Part shown: positions 1 through 7,497 of the stretch, piece by piece
Layout: every line of letters starts with the position of its first letter
Position numbering within the stretch: the stretch's first letter is position 1
Source: Oscillospiraceae bacterium
GTDB lineage: Bacteria > Bacillota > Clostridia > Oscillospirales > Ruminococcaceae
NCBI GenBank assembly: GCA_016302655.1
Contig: JAEDNF010000037.1
Span: forward strand, 1-9,974
Reading direction: 5' to 3'
DNA length: 9,974 bases
The notes under the pieces: model-generated
Told to the model about the DNA's origin: nothing
Databases searched by the model: none
Seen by the model: the letters and a program-made list of their open reading frames with translations, nothing else
Made by a program: the position numbers and the translations under genes

Positions 1-296
1 ACGACCTCGTCGCTGTCTACTCTTAAAGTTCTGTCGTGGTTGTCGATAGTAAGCGTAACGCTTGCAAAGCCCATAGGCTTTCTTCGAACGGTACCGTGAA
101 AGATGACATCTTCCATCTTATCTCCACGCAGACTTTTAGCGCCCTGCTCTCCCATTACCCAGCGCAGTGCGTCACTTATGTTACTTTTACCGTTGCCGTT
201 GCTTCCGACTACGGCGGTCATTCTTTGGTCAAAATTAAGTATGGTCTTATCGGGAAACGATTTGAACCCGTATATTTCCATAGATTTAAAAAACAT
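1..296 (-). CDS. smc: Chromosome segregation protein SMC, N-terminal part (gene runs off the left edge)
   Basis: Only the first 98 codons are present. SMC is a homodimeric ATPase of the condensin-like SMC-ScpA-ScpB complex, which organises and segregates the chromosome. The N-terminal half of the head domain is visible: [14 protein letters not shown] at residues 1-14, a Walker A motif GSNGNGKSN at 31-39, then [11 protein letters not shown] and AKSLRG, the segment following Walker A in SMC proteins. The first ATG is preferred over Met6 because the family begins M-x-x-K-S-x-E-x-Y-G-F-K-S-F. An AGAGAGG ribosome binding site lies 8 nt upstream, inside the preceding gene. The start overlaps the radical SAM stop by one base (TGATG), which suggests translational coupling. 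The Walker A fits GxxGxGKS but differs from the usual GPNGSGKS at two places. The identity is secure; the rest of the protein is outside the window. Confidence 0.97.
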   Translation of the reverse strand, partial: MFFKSMEIYGFKSFPDKTILNFDQRMTAVVGSNGNGKSNISDALRWVMGEQGAKSLRGDKMEDVIFHGTVRRKPMGFASVTLTIDNHDRTLRVDSDEV

Positions 297-1288
297 CAAC
301 CGATCCTCTCTGCACGGATATCCGTGCCTTTCTCTTCTTTTATCCTGAAGGAAATGCCCCGTCGGGCAAGCTCTGTGCGGTTTTTGCCGCCCTGTCCGAT
401 TATTTTGCTTATGTTGCGCTTATCGGTATATACGATATATTTTCCGCCGTCAACGAACATATCGTTCATTTTTTCAAGATACAATATGCTCTCGGCTATT
501 TCTCTAAGTGCAGGGTGGTAAACTCCGCCCGTCATATTTTCCTCAACATCCCTGCTTGCGTGAAGTCCCATGCGGATGACCGAAATACCGGCATCGCAGA
601 ACATTTTAAGAAGCTTCGCACAAAGCTGTGTCGTTTGCTCAAAAGTAAAGCTGTCATACAGTCCTTCGCTCTGCAGTCTGCAAAGCTCCGTGTTTTTTAG
701 TATAACAGTAGGATATATTCTTACCGTAGCACATCCGAGTTCGATGAACTCCCGTGCGGTATCTATACAGTACTGCGGAGTATCCTTATACAGCCCCGTC
801 ATCATCTGGAGTCCCAGCTCAAAGCCGTACTGCTTTATAAGGCGTGAAGCCCGTCTTACATCTTCTGCGGTATGTCCTCTGCGGTTTGCAGACAGCACCT
901 CGTCATTCATACTCTGAGCGCCAAGCTCAATGGCGGTCATACCGTAGCTTTTCAGTATATCGAGCGTCTGCTCGTCTATGCAGTCAGGACGGGTAGAACA
1001 GCGTATCCCGTCATAGCAGTCGGGGTACTCGTCAACAAAGCGCTTTGCTATAGCAAGCAGGCGGATCATATAGTCCTTATCGATTGCGGTAAAACTGCCG
1101 CCGAAAAAGGCTATCTGAGCTTTTGCGCCCTTTTTTCTCAGATTATCGATTTGTGAAGCAAGCAGGTCTTCAAGCTCCGCTTCTGTGACAGGCTCGCTGT
1201 GACCGCTTATCGTCTTCTGATTGCAGAAACTGCATATATGCCTGCATCCGTAGTGCGGTATAAATACCGAAATGTTAGTTTGTTTCAT
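296..1288 (-). CDS. Radical SAM protein, short Elp3-like family (no acetyltransferase domain)
   Basis: This 330-residue protein carries the radical SAM cluster motif CxxxCxxC at Cys15, Cys19 and Cys22, which binds a 4Fe-4S cluster and S-adenosylmethionine. It also has a glycine-rich GGSFTAI at 63-69, STRPD at 98-102 and ELGAQS at 121-126, all typical of the Elp3/COG1243 branch. Full Elp3 adds a GNAT acetyltransferase domain to modify tRNA wobble uridines; here the protein stops before one could fit. The C-terminus instead contains IIGQGGKNR at 296-304, which looks like the GxxG loop of a KH RNA-binding fold. Action on tRNA or another RNA is inferred, not shown. The gene overlaps the end of rnc by 14 nt and the start of smc by 1 nt, so it is probably cotranslated with them. 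Its own ribosome binding site is weak (GGGAT), consistent with coupling to rnc. The ATG is placed by the early cluster motif. Confidence 0.9.
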   Translation of the reverse strand: MKQTNISVFIPHYGCRHICSFCNQKTISGHSEPVTEAELEDLLASQIDNLRKKGAKAQIAFFGGSFTAIDKDYMIRLLAIAKRFVDEYPDCYDGIRCSTRPDCIDEQTLDILKSYGMTAIELGAQSMNDEVLSANRRGHTAEDVRRASRLIKQYGFELGLQMMTGLYKDTPQYCIDTAREFIELGCATVRIYPTVILKNTELCRLQSEGLYDSFTFEQTTQLCAKLLKMFCDAGISVIRMGLHASRDVEENMTGGVYHPALREIAESILYLEKMNDMFVDGGKYIVYTDKRNISKIIGQGGKNRTELARRGISFRIKEEKGTDIRAERIG

Positions 1289-1955
1289 ATCCCATAAGGC
1301 TTATTGCCTCTTTTGCGGCGCTCTGCTCCGCTTCTTTCTTGCTCTTTCCCGTGCCGGTGCCGATTATCTGACCGTTCAGCAGTACATTTGCGGTAAACTG
1401 CTTGTTATGCGCCTGTCCCGACTCGTCGCTTATCTCATAAGTCACGCTCTCTTCGGGGTTCTGCTGAATTATCTCCTGCAGAACCGTCTTATAGTCACCG
1501 AGCAGGAATTTGCCTGTACTGAGCTTATCAAGCGGAGGGATAAACGGCAGGATAAACGCCTTTGCCGCTTCGATTCCGCCGTCAAGATATATAGCGGCTA
1601 TAAGCGCCTCAAATGCGTCGGCAAGTATCGAGTGGCGGTCTCTTCCGCCTGTATGCTCTTCTCCTTTTCCCAGGAAAATATACTTACCTAAATCTATTTT
1701 CCTTGCAAAAGGATAGAGGGCGTTCTCGCACACTACGCTTGCTCTTATTTTGGTCAGTCTGCCCTCGGGAAGATTCTTAAGATTCTCAAAAAGGTACTCA
1801 GACACTACTATACTGAGTACGCTGTCGCCTAAGAATTCAAGTCTCTCGTTATTGTGTATATGTCTGCCGTTTGTGTATGACGAATGTGTGAGAGCTTCCT
1901 TAAGCAATTCCTTATTTTTGAACTTGTAGCCTATTTTCTGTTCAAGCTCTGTCAT
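1275..1955 (-). CDS. rnc: Ribonuclease III
   Basis: RNase III cuts double-stranded RNA, releasing pre-16S and pre-23S rRNA and processing or destabilising structured mRNAs. The protein is 226 residues, the usual length. The signature NERLEFLGDSVL lies at 36-47 with catalytic Glu40 and Asp44. The second acidic pair, Asp113 and Glu116, is in LADAFEALIAA. A double-stranded RNA-binding domain spans about 154-222 and ends with the typical GKSKKEAEQSAAKEA. The ATG has a GAAAGG ribosome binding site 8 nt upstream. Immediately upstream, between plsX and rnc, the transcript can form a strong three-way junction (1982-2062). RNase III is known to cleave its own leader in E. coli, so autoregulation is a reasonable hypothesis here. 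The stop lies inside the beginning of the radical SAM gene. Identity is essentially certain. Confidence 0.98.
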   Translation of the reverse strand: MTELEQKIGYKFKNKELLKEALTHSSYTNGRHIHNNERLEFLGDSVLSIVVSEYLFENLKNLPEGRLTKIRASVVCENALYPFARKIDLGKYIFLGKGEEHTGGRDRHSILADAFEALIAAIYLDGGIEAAKAFILPFIPPLDKLSTGKFLLGDYKTVLQEIIQQNPEESVTYEISDESGQAHNKQFTANVLLNGQIIGTGTGKSKKEAEQSAAKEAISLMGYETN

Positions 1956-1981
1956 TATTCTTACCTTTCAGATAATATCAG

Positions 1982-2062
1982 GGGAGGCGATGCGCACGCT
2001 GCTGTGCATAAACAGCTTAAGCGCACACATCCGTTTCGTTTTTCTGCTGCGAAACTCCTCCC
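1982..2062 (-). ncRNA. Predicted three-way-junction RNA element between plsX and rnc
   Basis: Pairings were read by hand on the minus-strand transcript. P1: GGGAGG (2062-2057) with CCUCCC (1987-1982). P2: GUUUCG (2055-2050) with CGAAAC (2038-2033), closing an 11-nt A-rich loop. P3: G2031 to C2021 with G1999 to C1989, 11 bp including three G-U pairs. P4 continues P3 beyond a UUAA/A internal loop: GCUGU (2016-2012) with ACAGC (2005-2001), 6-nt loop. Almost every base from 2062 to 1982 is paired or sits in a short loop or junction. No U-tract follows, so it is not an intrinsic terminator. It ends 11 nt before the rnc ribosome binding site region. I do not recognise it as a known family. It could be an RNase III self-cleavage site, another cis-regulator, or a processed small RNA. 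Confidence 0.55.
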
Positions 2063-2070
2063 TATAGTAA

Positions 2071-3069
2071 TCAGTCTTCCGTATTCTGCGACAACACTTT
2101 TTCCATTTCCGCAATTACATTTCTCTCGACAAAATCCTTTGCCTGTCTTACCGCATTCTTGAAAGCAAGTGCGTCACTGCTGCCGTGTGCCTTAAGGACA
2201 GGCTTTGCAGTACCGAGAAGAGGCGAGCCGCCCGTCTCTCTGTAATCCATCTGCTTGCTTATCTCTTTAATGCCCTTCATAGTGAACATAGCGCCGATTT
2301 TTGTACCGATATTGCGGAAGAATATCTTTTTGAGCGAAGCTTTCATAAACTTACCCATACCCTCAACCGTCTTGAGATAGATATTGCCGGTAAAGCCGTC
2401 GGTTACCACAACATCGACCTCGCCGAGTGCGGCATTTCTCGCCTCAACATTTCCGGTAAAATTGAGCGTGCTGTTCTTTAAAAGTTCGTAAGTCTCCTGC
2501 TCAAGCTCTCTGCCCTTTTCCTCTTCTGCACCTACATTGAGAAGACCTACCTTAGGGTTTTCGATACCCATTATCTTATTCATATAAACGCTGCCCATAA
2601 CAGCAAACTGTCTTAACATATCGGGGCGGCAGTCAACATTTGCTCCGCCGTCAAGCAGAATGTACATATTGTTAAGACCGGGCATAATAGGAGTCAGCGA
2701 AGGACGCTTTACGCCCTTGATACGCTTTACTATAAGTGTTCCGCCCATAACAAGAGCCGCTGTGCTTCCTGCGCTTATCATGGCGTCTGCTCTGCCGTCG
2801 GCTACCATCTGGAGCGCAACGCCCATAGAGCAGTCCTTTTTCTCCTTAAGTATCATCTTCGGGTTGTCTTCGATCTCAATGATACCGTCGGCGTGTTCAA
2901 ACTCTATATTGTCCTTTGGCAGTCCGAGTCTTTGGAAGCACTCTTCGAGCTTCTTCTCGTCACCCGTCAGCACTATATCAACGCCGTACTCTTTTACTGC
3001 CGCAACAGCACCCTTTACAACTTCGTCGGGAGCGTTGTCGCCGCCGAATGCGTCTATAGCTATTCTCAT
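2071..3069 (-). CDS. plsX: Phosphate acyltransferase PlsX
   Basis: PlsX is a peripheral membrane enzyme that converts acyl-ACP and phosphate to acyl-phosphate, the donor used by PlsY to acylate glycerol-3-phosphate and start phospholipid synthesis. The 332 residues match the family length. Visible family motifs are MRIAIDAFGGDNAP at 1-14, SAGSTAALV at 99-107, LLDGGANVDCRPD at 138-150, LLNVGAEEEKG at 176-186, VVTDGFTGNIYLKT at 221-234 and GGSPLLG at 280-286. The ATG has an AAAGGA ribosome binding site about 8 nt upstream. The gene begins 36 nt after trmFO. In many Firmicutes acpP lies between plsX and rnc; here only a 115-nt gap with a predicted RNA fold follows, so acyl carrier protein must be encoded elsewhere. 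No fabD or fabG is adjacent either. Identity is secure. Confidence 0.97.
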   Translation of the reverse strand: MRIAIDAFGGDNAPDEVVKGAVAAVKEYGVDIVLTGDEKKLEECFQRLGLPKDNIEFEHADGIIEIEDNPKMILKEKKDCSMGVALQMVADGRADAMISAGSTAALVMGGTLIVKRIKGVKRPSLTPIMPGLNNMYILLDGGANVDCRPDMLRQFAVMGSVYMNKIMGIENPKVGLLNVGAEEEKGRELEQETYELLKNSTLNFTGNVEARNAALGEVDVVVTDGFTGNIYLKTVEGMGKFMKASLKKIFFRNIGTKIGAMFTMKGIKEISKQMDYRETGGSPLLGTAKPVLKAHGSSDALAFKNAVRQAKDFVERNVIAEMEKVLSQNTED

Positions 3070-3105
3070 ACAAATTTTCCTTTCTGCTTAATAAAAAATC
3101 ACCGT

Positions 3106-4416
3106 TTATAATTCTGCCTGAGATGCAAGCGCAGCTCTCAGGTCGGAAAGTCCTCTGTCTGCTATGGTACGATAACGCAGTTTTTTATCCTTTATCCTGT
3201 CGGGGAGCGGCGGCAGTATGCCCATGTTCGCCCCCATAGGCTGAAAGTCCTTGTTTTCCGTACTTATATGCTTTGCAAGCGCCGCTGTCATACAGGTTTC
3301 GGGAAGGGATAGCTTTGGCTTGCCTGCAAGCGTTCTTGCAAGATTTATGCCTGCAACGATACCCGACGCCGCACTTTCAACATAACCCTCTACGCCCGTC
3401 ATCTGTCCGGCAAAATATATATTGTCGCTTCCGATAAGCCTAAAGCCGTCATCAAGCAGTCCGGGAGAGCTTAAGAAGGTGTTCCTGTGCATTACTCCGT
3501 ATCTCACAAAATCGGCATTCTGTAGACCGGTTATCATTGAGAACACACGCTTTTGCTCGCCGAACTTAAGATTTGTCTGGAATCCGACAAGGTTATACAG
3601 CGTTCCCTCGTTGTTTTCTTTTCTCAGCTGTACAACGGCATACGGCCGTCTGCCTGTTCTCGGATCGGTAAGTCCCACAGGCTTCATACAGCCGTAGCGG
3701 ACGCTCTCAATGCCCCGCTTTGCAAGCACCTCGACGGGCATACATCCCTCATAGACCTTCATATCCTCAAAGCTTTTGAGCGGTACGCTCTCTGCGTTTA
3801 CAAGCTCATTGTAAAACGCCTCATATTCTTCCCTTGTCATAGGGCAGTTAATATAATCCGCCTCGCCCTTATCATAGCGTGTTGCGAAAAACGCAAGGCT
3901 CATATCGATGCTCTCCGCCGTAACTATCGGAGCCGCCGCATCATAGAAGCTGAGAGGCTTGCCGCAGCGCTGCTGTATCTTCTCGGCAAAATCGTCGCTT
4001 GTCAGCGGTCCTGTGGCAATAACCGTGTTCTTTTCGGGGAACTGCGTAACCTCGCCGTTTATCACTTCTATATTCGGATGCGATCTTATCATATCCGTAA
4101 CGGCGTCGGAGAACTGCTCACGATTCACCGCAAGCGCACCGCCTGCGCTGACCTTTGTAAGCTCAGCCGCCTTCATAGTGACAGAGCCCATATAGCGCAT
4201 TTCTTCTTTCAGCATACCGCAGGCGCTCGCCGTATCTGCGCTCTTGAGCGAATTACTGCAGACAAGCTCGGCAAAACCGCTGTACTTATGGGCAGGAGAA
4301 TATTTCTCCGGCTTCATTTCGCATAGTCTGACAAAGTATCCTCTGTTTGCAAGCGCCCATGCCGCTTCTGTTCCCGCAAGTCCTGCGCCTATAACGGTAA
4401 CTGTTGTCTTTTCCAA
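3106..4416 (-). CDS. trmFO: Methylenetetrahydrofolate-tRNA-(uracil-5-)-methyltransferase TrmFO, TTG start
   Basis: TrmFO is a folate- and FAD-dependent enzyme that makes ribothymidine at position 54 of the tRNA T-loop, using methylenetetrahydrofolate as carbon donor and reduced FAD. With the TTG start at 4416 the protein is 436 residues, the family length. The FAD-binding GxGxxG is VIGAGLAG with glycines at 10, 12 and 15. The two functional cysteines known from Bacillus TrmFO correspond to Cys53 in ELVCSNSLKS and Cys225 in YEGCMPVEV. A glycine-rich FAD motif, GQMTGVEGYVESAASG, lies near the C-terminus. The TTG is chosen because AGGAG lies 10 nt upstream and TVTVIGAG follows at the expected distance. 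Starts further upstream would run deep into topA and add residues unlike the family. It begins 19 nt after topA ends and is probably in the same transcript. Confidence 0.96.
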   Translation of the reverse strand: MEKTTVTVIGAGLAGTEAAWALANRGYFVRLCEMKPEKYSPAHKYSGFAELVCSNSLKSADTASACGMLKEEMRYMGSVTMKAAELTKVSAGGALAVNREQFSDAVTDMIRSHPNIEVINGEVTQFPEKNTVIATGPLTSDDFAEKIQQRCGKPLSFYDAAAPIVTAESIDMSLAFFATRYDKGEADYINCPMTREEYEAFYNELVNAESVPLKSFEDMKVYEGCMPVEVLAKRGIESVRYGCMKPVGLTDPRTGRRPYAVVQLRKENNEGTLYNLVGFQTNLKFGEQKRVFSMITGLQNADFVRYGVMHRNTFLSSPGLLDDGFRLIGSDNIYFAGQMTGVEGYVESAASGIVAGINLARTLAGKPKLSLPETCMTAALAKHISTENKDFQPMGANMGILPPLPDRIKDKKLRYRTIADRGLSDLRAALASQAEL

Positions 4417-4426
4417 TTTATATCTG

Positions 4427-4431
4427 CTCCT
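4427..4431 (-). promoter_or_regulatory. Ribosome binding site that fixes the TTG start of trmFO
   Basis: AGGAG on the minus strand sits 10 nt before TTG at 4416. The only nearby ATG (4436-4434, overlapping the topA stop as TGATG) lies upstream of this site and is out of frame with trmFO, so the TTG is the credible start. Confidence 0.75.
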
Positions 4432-4435
4432 GTCA

Positions 4436-6532
4436 TCAGTCGCTCTTTTTTTCTTCTTCGGCAGGACGGACATAATCGCAGCCTTCCTTGGCGCAATATA
4501 CCTGTCCCTGCTTGCCGACCTTCTTGAACAGCGTAGAATTGCACTTGGGACACTTATCTGCAATAGGCGTATCCCAGGTCATAAAATTGCATTCTTTATA
4601 GTTCTCACAACCGAAGAACGGCTTGCCCTTCTTTGACTTTTTGGCGAGCATCTTTCCGCCGCAATGCGGACAGGTACCGCCTGTCTCGTTTACGATACGC
4701 TTGGTATTCTTGCACTCGGGGAAGCCCGAACAGCCGAGAAACTTGCCGTAAGGTCCTATCTTTATCACCATCGGCTTGCCGCACTTTTCACAGACGATAT
4801 CGGTAGGCTCATCGGGTATCTTCACCCTTTTTCCTTCCATATCCTTTTCTGCCTTTGTCAGCATCTTTTCAAATCCGGTATAGAACTTGCTGAGTACATC
4901 TACCCAATCGGCTTTTCCTGCTTCTATACGGTCAAGGTCGCTCTCCATCTGCGCCGTGAACTTTGCGTCAACTATTCGCTCAAAGTGGCCTTTCATCAAA
5001 TCGGTTATAACCGTACCGAGAGAGGTGGGCTTAAGCTGTTTTGCTTCACGCTCAACATAGTGTCTGTCAAGTATTGTCGCTATAGTGGGAGCATAAGTTG
5101 ACGGTCTTCCGATTCCGTTTTCCTCCAGCGCCTTGATAAGACTTGCTTCTGTATATCTCGGTGGCGGCTGAGTAAAGTGCTGGTTGCCTGTAAGCTCTTT
5201 GACTTTCAGCTTCTCTCCTACTTCAAGAGCAGGGAGTGCCCCGCCCTCTTCTTCATCGTTATCCTTGCTCTCTTCATAGAGCTTTGTAAAACCGTCAAAC
5301 TTCACGGTATAGCCGTTTGCTTTGAACAGGCACTCGCCGCAGGTGATATCTACAGACTTTGTATCAAGCAGGGCGTTTTCCATCTGGCTTGCCATAAAGC
5401 GCTCCCAGATAAGCTTGTATAACTTGTACTGGTCGCTTGTAAGCGCAGATTTTACCTTGTCGGGAGTAAGGGATATTATAGTGGGACGGATCGCCTCATG
5501 TGCGTCCTGTGAGTTATTCTTGGACTTGTATACTCTCGGTTTTGCAGGCAGGTACTCCTTGCCAAAGGTACTCTCGATGAGCTGTGCCGCTGCCGCCTTC
5601 GCCTCGTCGGAGATACGCAGGCTGTCGGTTCTCATATAGGTTATGATACCTACAGCGCCCATTTCGGGTATCTCAACGCCTTCATAAAGCTCCTGAGCCG
5701 CCTTCATTGTACGGCGTGCGTTAAACGACAGCTTTCTTGAAGCCTCCTGCTGTAAGGTCGATGTCGTAAACGGCGGCGCCGGTGTTTTCTTTCTGGTGCT
5801 GTTCTTTATATTGGTTATTACAAACTCGCCGTTATCAAGCATTGCGAGTACTTTGTCCGTCTCTTCCTTGCTGAGTGCCTTAAACTTTTCGCCATTGACT
5901 TCTGTAAGCTTTGCAGGGAATGTGCGGCGGCTTGAGGATGAAAGGAACTTTGCGTCAATGCTCCAGTATTCCTGTGCCTCAAAGTTCTCGATCTCCTGCT
6001 CTCTGTCAACTATCAGTCTGACTGCCACCGACTGCACTCTGCCTGCGGAAAGTCCTCTTCTTACCTTTTTCCATAAGAACGGGCTTAACTTATAGCCTAC
6101 TATTCTGTCAAGTATTCTTCTCGCCTGCTGTGCGTTGATAAGATCCATATCGAGCGTTCTCGGGTGGCTCATACCTGCCTCGATACCGCTTTTTGTTATC
6201 TCGCTGAAGGTAACTCTGACGGGAGCGTCGGGGCTTATGCCGAGTACATGAGCAAGATGCCACGAAATAGCCTCTCCCTCACGGTCGGGGTCGGTTGCGA
6301 GATAAACTATATCGGACGCTTTTGCATCCTTTTTAAGTTCTCTTATAAGAACGGCCTTATCTTTCTTATTTTCATATTTCGGCTCGAAACCGTGTTCTAC
6401 ATCTACTCCGAGCTTGGATTTTGGCAGATCACGGATATGACCTACAGATGCTACCACAGAGTAGTCCTTGCCGAGATATTTTTCGATCGTTTTCGCCTTT
6501 GCCGGCGACTCAACTATTACCAGATGGGACAA
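4436..6532 (-). CDS. topA: DNA topoisomerase I (type IA), TTG start
   Basis: TopA relaxes negative supercoils by cutting and resealing one DNA strand through a 5'-phosphotyrosine link. The protein is 698 residues, normal for Firmicutes. A Toprim domain begins LVIVESPAKAKTI at 4-16 with Glu8, and its acidic metal-binding motif is DPDREGE at 81-87. The active-site tyrosine is Tyr299 in GIITYMRTDS. The C-terminus carries three four-cysteine zinc ribbons: Cys581/584/601/607, Cys621/624/642/648 and Cys661/664/680/685. They are followed by a charged tail, AEEEKKSD. The start is TTG: no in-frame ATG lies between it and an upstream stop, the conserved SHLVIVESPAKAK follows directly, and AAAGGA lies 10 nt upstream. 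An 86-nt AT-rich gap separates it from the upstream methyltransferase gene; I see no convincing promoter or terminator there. Confidence 0.98.
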   Translation of the reverse strand: MSHLVIVESPAKAKTIEKYLGKDYSVVASVGHIRDLPKSKLGVDVEHGFEPKYENKKDKAVLIRELKKDAKASDIVYLATDPDREGEAISWHLAHVLGISPDAPVRVTFSEITKSGIEAGMSHPRTLDMDLINAQQARRILDRIVGYKLSPFLWKKVRRGLSAGRVQSVAVRLIVDREQEIENFEAQEYWSIDAKFLSSSSRRTFPAKLTEVNGEKFKALSKEETDKVLAMLDNGEFVITNIKNSTRKKTPAPPFTTSTLQQEASRKLSFNARRTMKAAQELYEGVEIPEMGAVGIITYMRTDSLRISDEAKAAAAQLIESTFGKEYLPAKPRVYKSKNNSQDAHEAIRPTIISLTPDKVKSALTSDQYKLYKLIWERFMASQMENALLDTKSVDITCGECLFKANGYTVKFDGFTKLYEESKDNDEEEGGALPALEVGEKLKVKELTGNQHFTQPPPRYTEASLIKALEENGIGRPSTYAPTIATILDRHYVEREAKQLKPTSLGTVITDLMKGHFERIVDAKFTAQMESDLDRIEAGKADWVDVLSKFYTGFEKMLTKAEKDMEGKRVKIPDEPTDIVCEKCGKPMVIKIGPYGKFLGCSGFPECKNTKRIVNETGGTCPHCGGKMLAKKSKKGKPFFGCENYKECNFMTWDTPIADKCPKCNSTLFKKVGKQGQVYCAKEGCDYVRPAEEEKKSD

Positions 6533-6618
6533 AGCTTTGTCTTCCTTTCACATATAGATGCGACTGATGTTCAGCCGAAAACTAATTAAAAATGATACAG
6601 TAGTTATATATACTATTC

Positions 6619-7407
6619 TTAAACTCTGCTGCGGTGCAGTTCCCACGCTATAACGGAAGCCGCAACAGAAGCATTGAGGCTCTCTGCGCTGTCTATAGGA
6701 ATAAACAGCGATTTGTCGCTTAGCCGTTTTACCGTATCGGTAACGCCGTTGCCCTCGTTTCCTATGACAACGGCAGTCTTATCGGGAAACTGCTCGTCTC
6801 CGAGCCTTACTGACCTATCTGACAGCTCGGCGGAGTATACGGTAAATCCACCTTCGTGAAGCAGAGTTATTGCCTGCTCGGTATCGGAAAAATAGATAGG
6901 GAGCCTGAAAAGTGAGCCCATTGCGCTCCTTACCGTTTTCGGAGCGAATACATCGGCACATTCACCGACTATTATCACTCCGTCTATGGAAAAAGCGTCG
7001 CAGGAACGAATTATCGTTCCAATATTACCCATATCTTGTAAATTTTCCAATATTATAAACTGCCTGCTACTATCTATTGTACTTAAATTCAGAATTTTGT
7101 CAAGATGTCTTACCGTAATAAAAATTCCCTGCGGCGATTTTGTGTCGGAAATGCTGTCGGCAACTTCATCGCTTACGGTAACTATACGGCACTTTTCGCT
7201 GAGCAGATTTATTACATCGGGATACTTTTGTGCGGCATTTGCCGTAACAAAAGCAAGCTCGCCCAGCTCACAGCCGCTGTTTATTGCCTCTGCCGCAAGC
7301 TTTGCGCCCTCACAGGCGAAAAAGCCGGATTGCCTTCGGTATTTGCGCTGTTCAACCAGCTTGCGATATTCTTTTATATATGTGTTTTGTTTAGATGTAA
7401 TTTCCAT
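6619..7407 (-). CDS. SpoU/TrmH-family RNA 2'-O-methyltransferase
   Basis: This family transfers a methyl group from S-adenosylmethionine to a ribose 2'-hydroxyl in rRNA or tRNA, using a C-terminal knotted SPOUT domain as a dimer. The 262 residues show an N-terminal substrate-binding region (about 1-100, with a basic KEYRKLVEQRKYRR stretch) followed by the SPOUT domain. Its three motifs are ENLQDMGNIGTIIRSC at 121-136, VIGNEGNGV at 214-222 and IPIDSAESLNASVAASV at 236-252. This resembles the 23S rRNA methyltransferases (RlmB/TsnR-like) annotated in Firmicutes, but the target nucleotide cannot be read from sequence. The ATG has a strong AAGGAG site with only 4 nt of spacing. The gene diverges from the plus-strand membrane protein, with 90 nt between the two start codons; no good minus-strand promoter is visible there. 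Confidence 0.92.
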   Translation of the reverse strand: MEITSKQNTYIKEYRKLVEQRKYRRQSGFFACEGAKLAAEAINSGCELGELAFVTANAAQKYPDVINLLSEKCRIVTVSDEVADSISDTKSPQGIFITVRHLDKILNLSTIDSSRQFIILENLQDMGNIGTIIRSCDAFSIDGVIIVGECADVFAPKTVRSAMGSLFRLPIYFSDTEQAITLLHEGGFTVYSAELSDRSVRLGDEQFPDKTAVVIGNEGNGVTDTVKRLSDKSLFIPIDSAESLNASVAASVIAWELHRSRV

Positions 7408-7430
7408 ATTTCTCCTTAATATTCGGTATC

Positions 7431-7459
7431 TTGACTTTTGCCTGCTTGTATGCTAAAAT
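7431..7459 (+). promoter_or_regulatory. Sigma-A promoter of the plus-strand membrane protein gene
   Basis: TTGACT (7431-7436), a 17-nt spacer and TAAAAT (7454-7459), preceded by TGC, which makes it an extended -10 element. Predicted transcription start is near 7466, giving a 5' leader of about 32 nt. Confidence 0.8.
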
Positions 7460-7497
7460 TCTTTTATCCTTTGACGGATGAAGAAAGGATAACTTTT

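Noticed and set aside
1968..2030. A 20-codon open frame starting at ATG 2030 inside the plsX-rnc RNA fold
   Set aside because: The only Shine-Dalgarno-like sequence (GGGAGGAG, 2062-2055) is about 24 nt away and is itself base-paired in the fold. The distance would shrink only if helix P2 is looped out, which is speculative, and the peptide has no recognisable feature.
3553..4326. A 257-codon open frame on the plus strand, antisense to trmFO
   Set aside because: It lies wholly within trmFO, whose family motifs are clear, has no good ribosome binding site and reads as low-complexity shadow sequence. The same applies to the other plus-strand open frames opposite smc, the radical SAM gene, rnc, plsX, topA and infC.
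4389..4436. A 15-codon open frame from the ATG that overlaps the topA stop (TGATG)
   Set aside because: It is out of frame with trmFO, has no clear ribosome binding site of its own and overlaps the trmFO start. It is more likely a chance by-product of the stop codon context.
4417..4563. Upstream extension of trmFO to an ATG at 4563
   Set aside because: The extra 49 residues lie over the topA C-terminus in another frame and are unlike any TrmFO N-terminus. TTG at 4416 has AGGAG at a usable distance.
6590..6618. AT-rich inverted repeat and TATATA-like sequences between the SpoU methyltransferase gene and topA
   Set aside because: The stem is only about 4 A/T-rich base pairs, too weak for a terminator, and no -35 box at proper spacing supports a topA promoter.
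7408..7497. A minus-strand promoter for the SpoU methyltransferase gene, divergent from the membrane protein promoter
   Set aside because: Only partial -10 matches such as TAGCAT are present, without an acceptable -35. A promoter is expected here but I cannot point to one.
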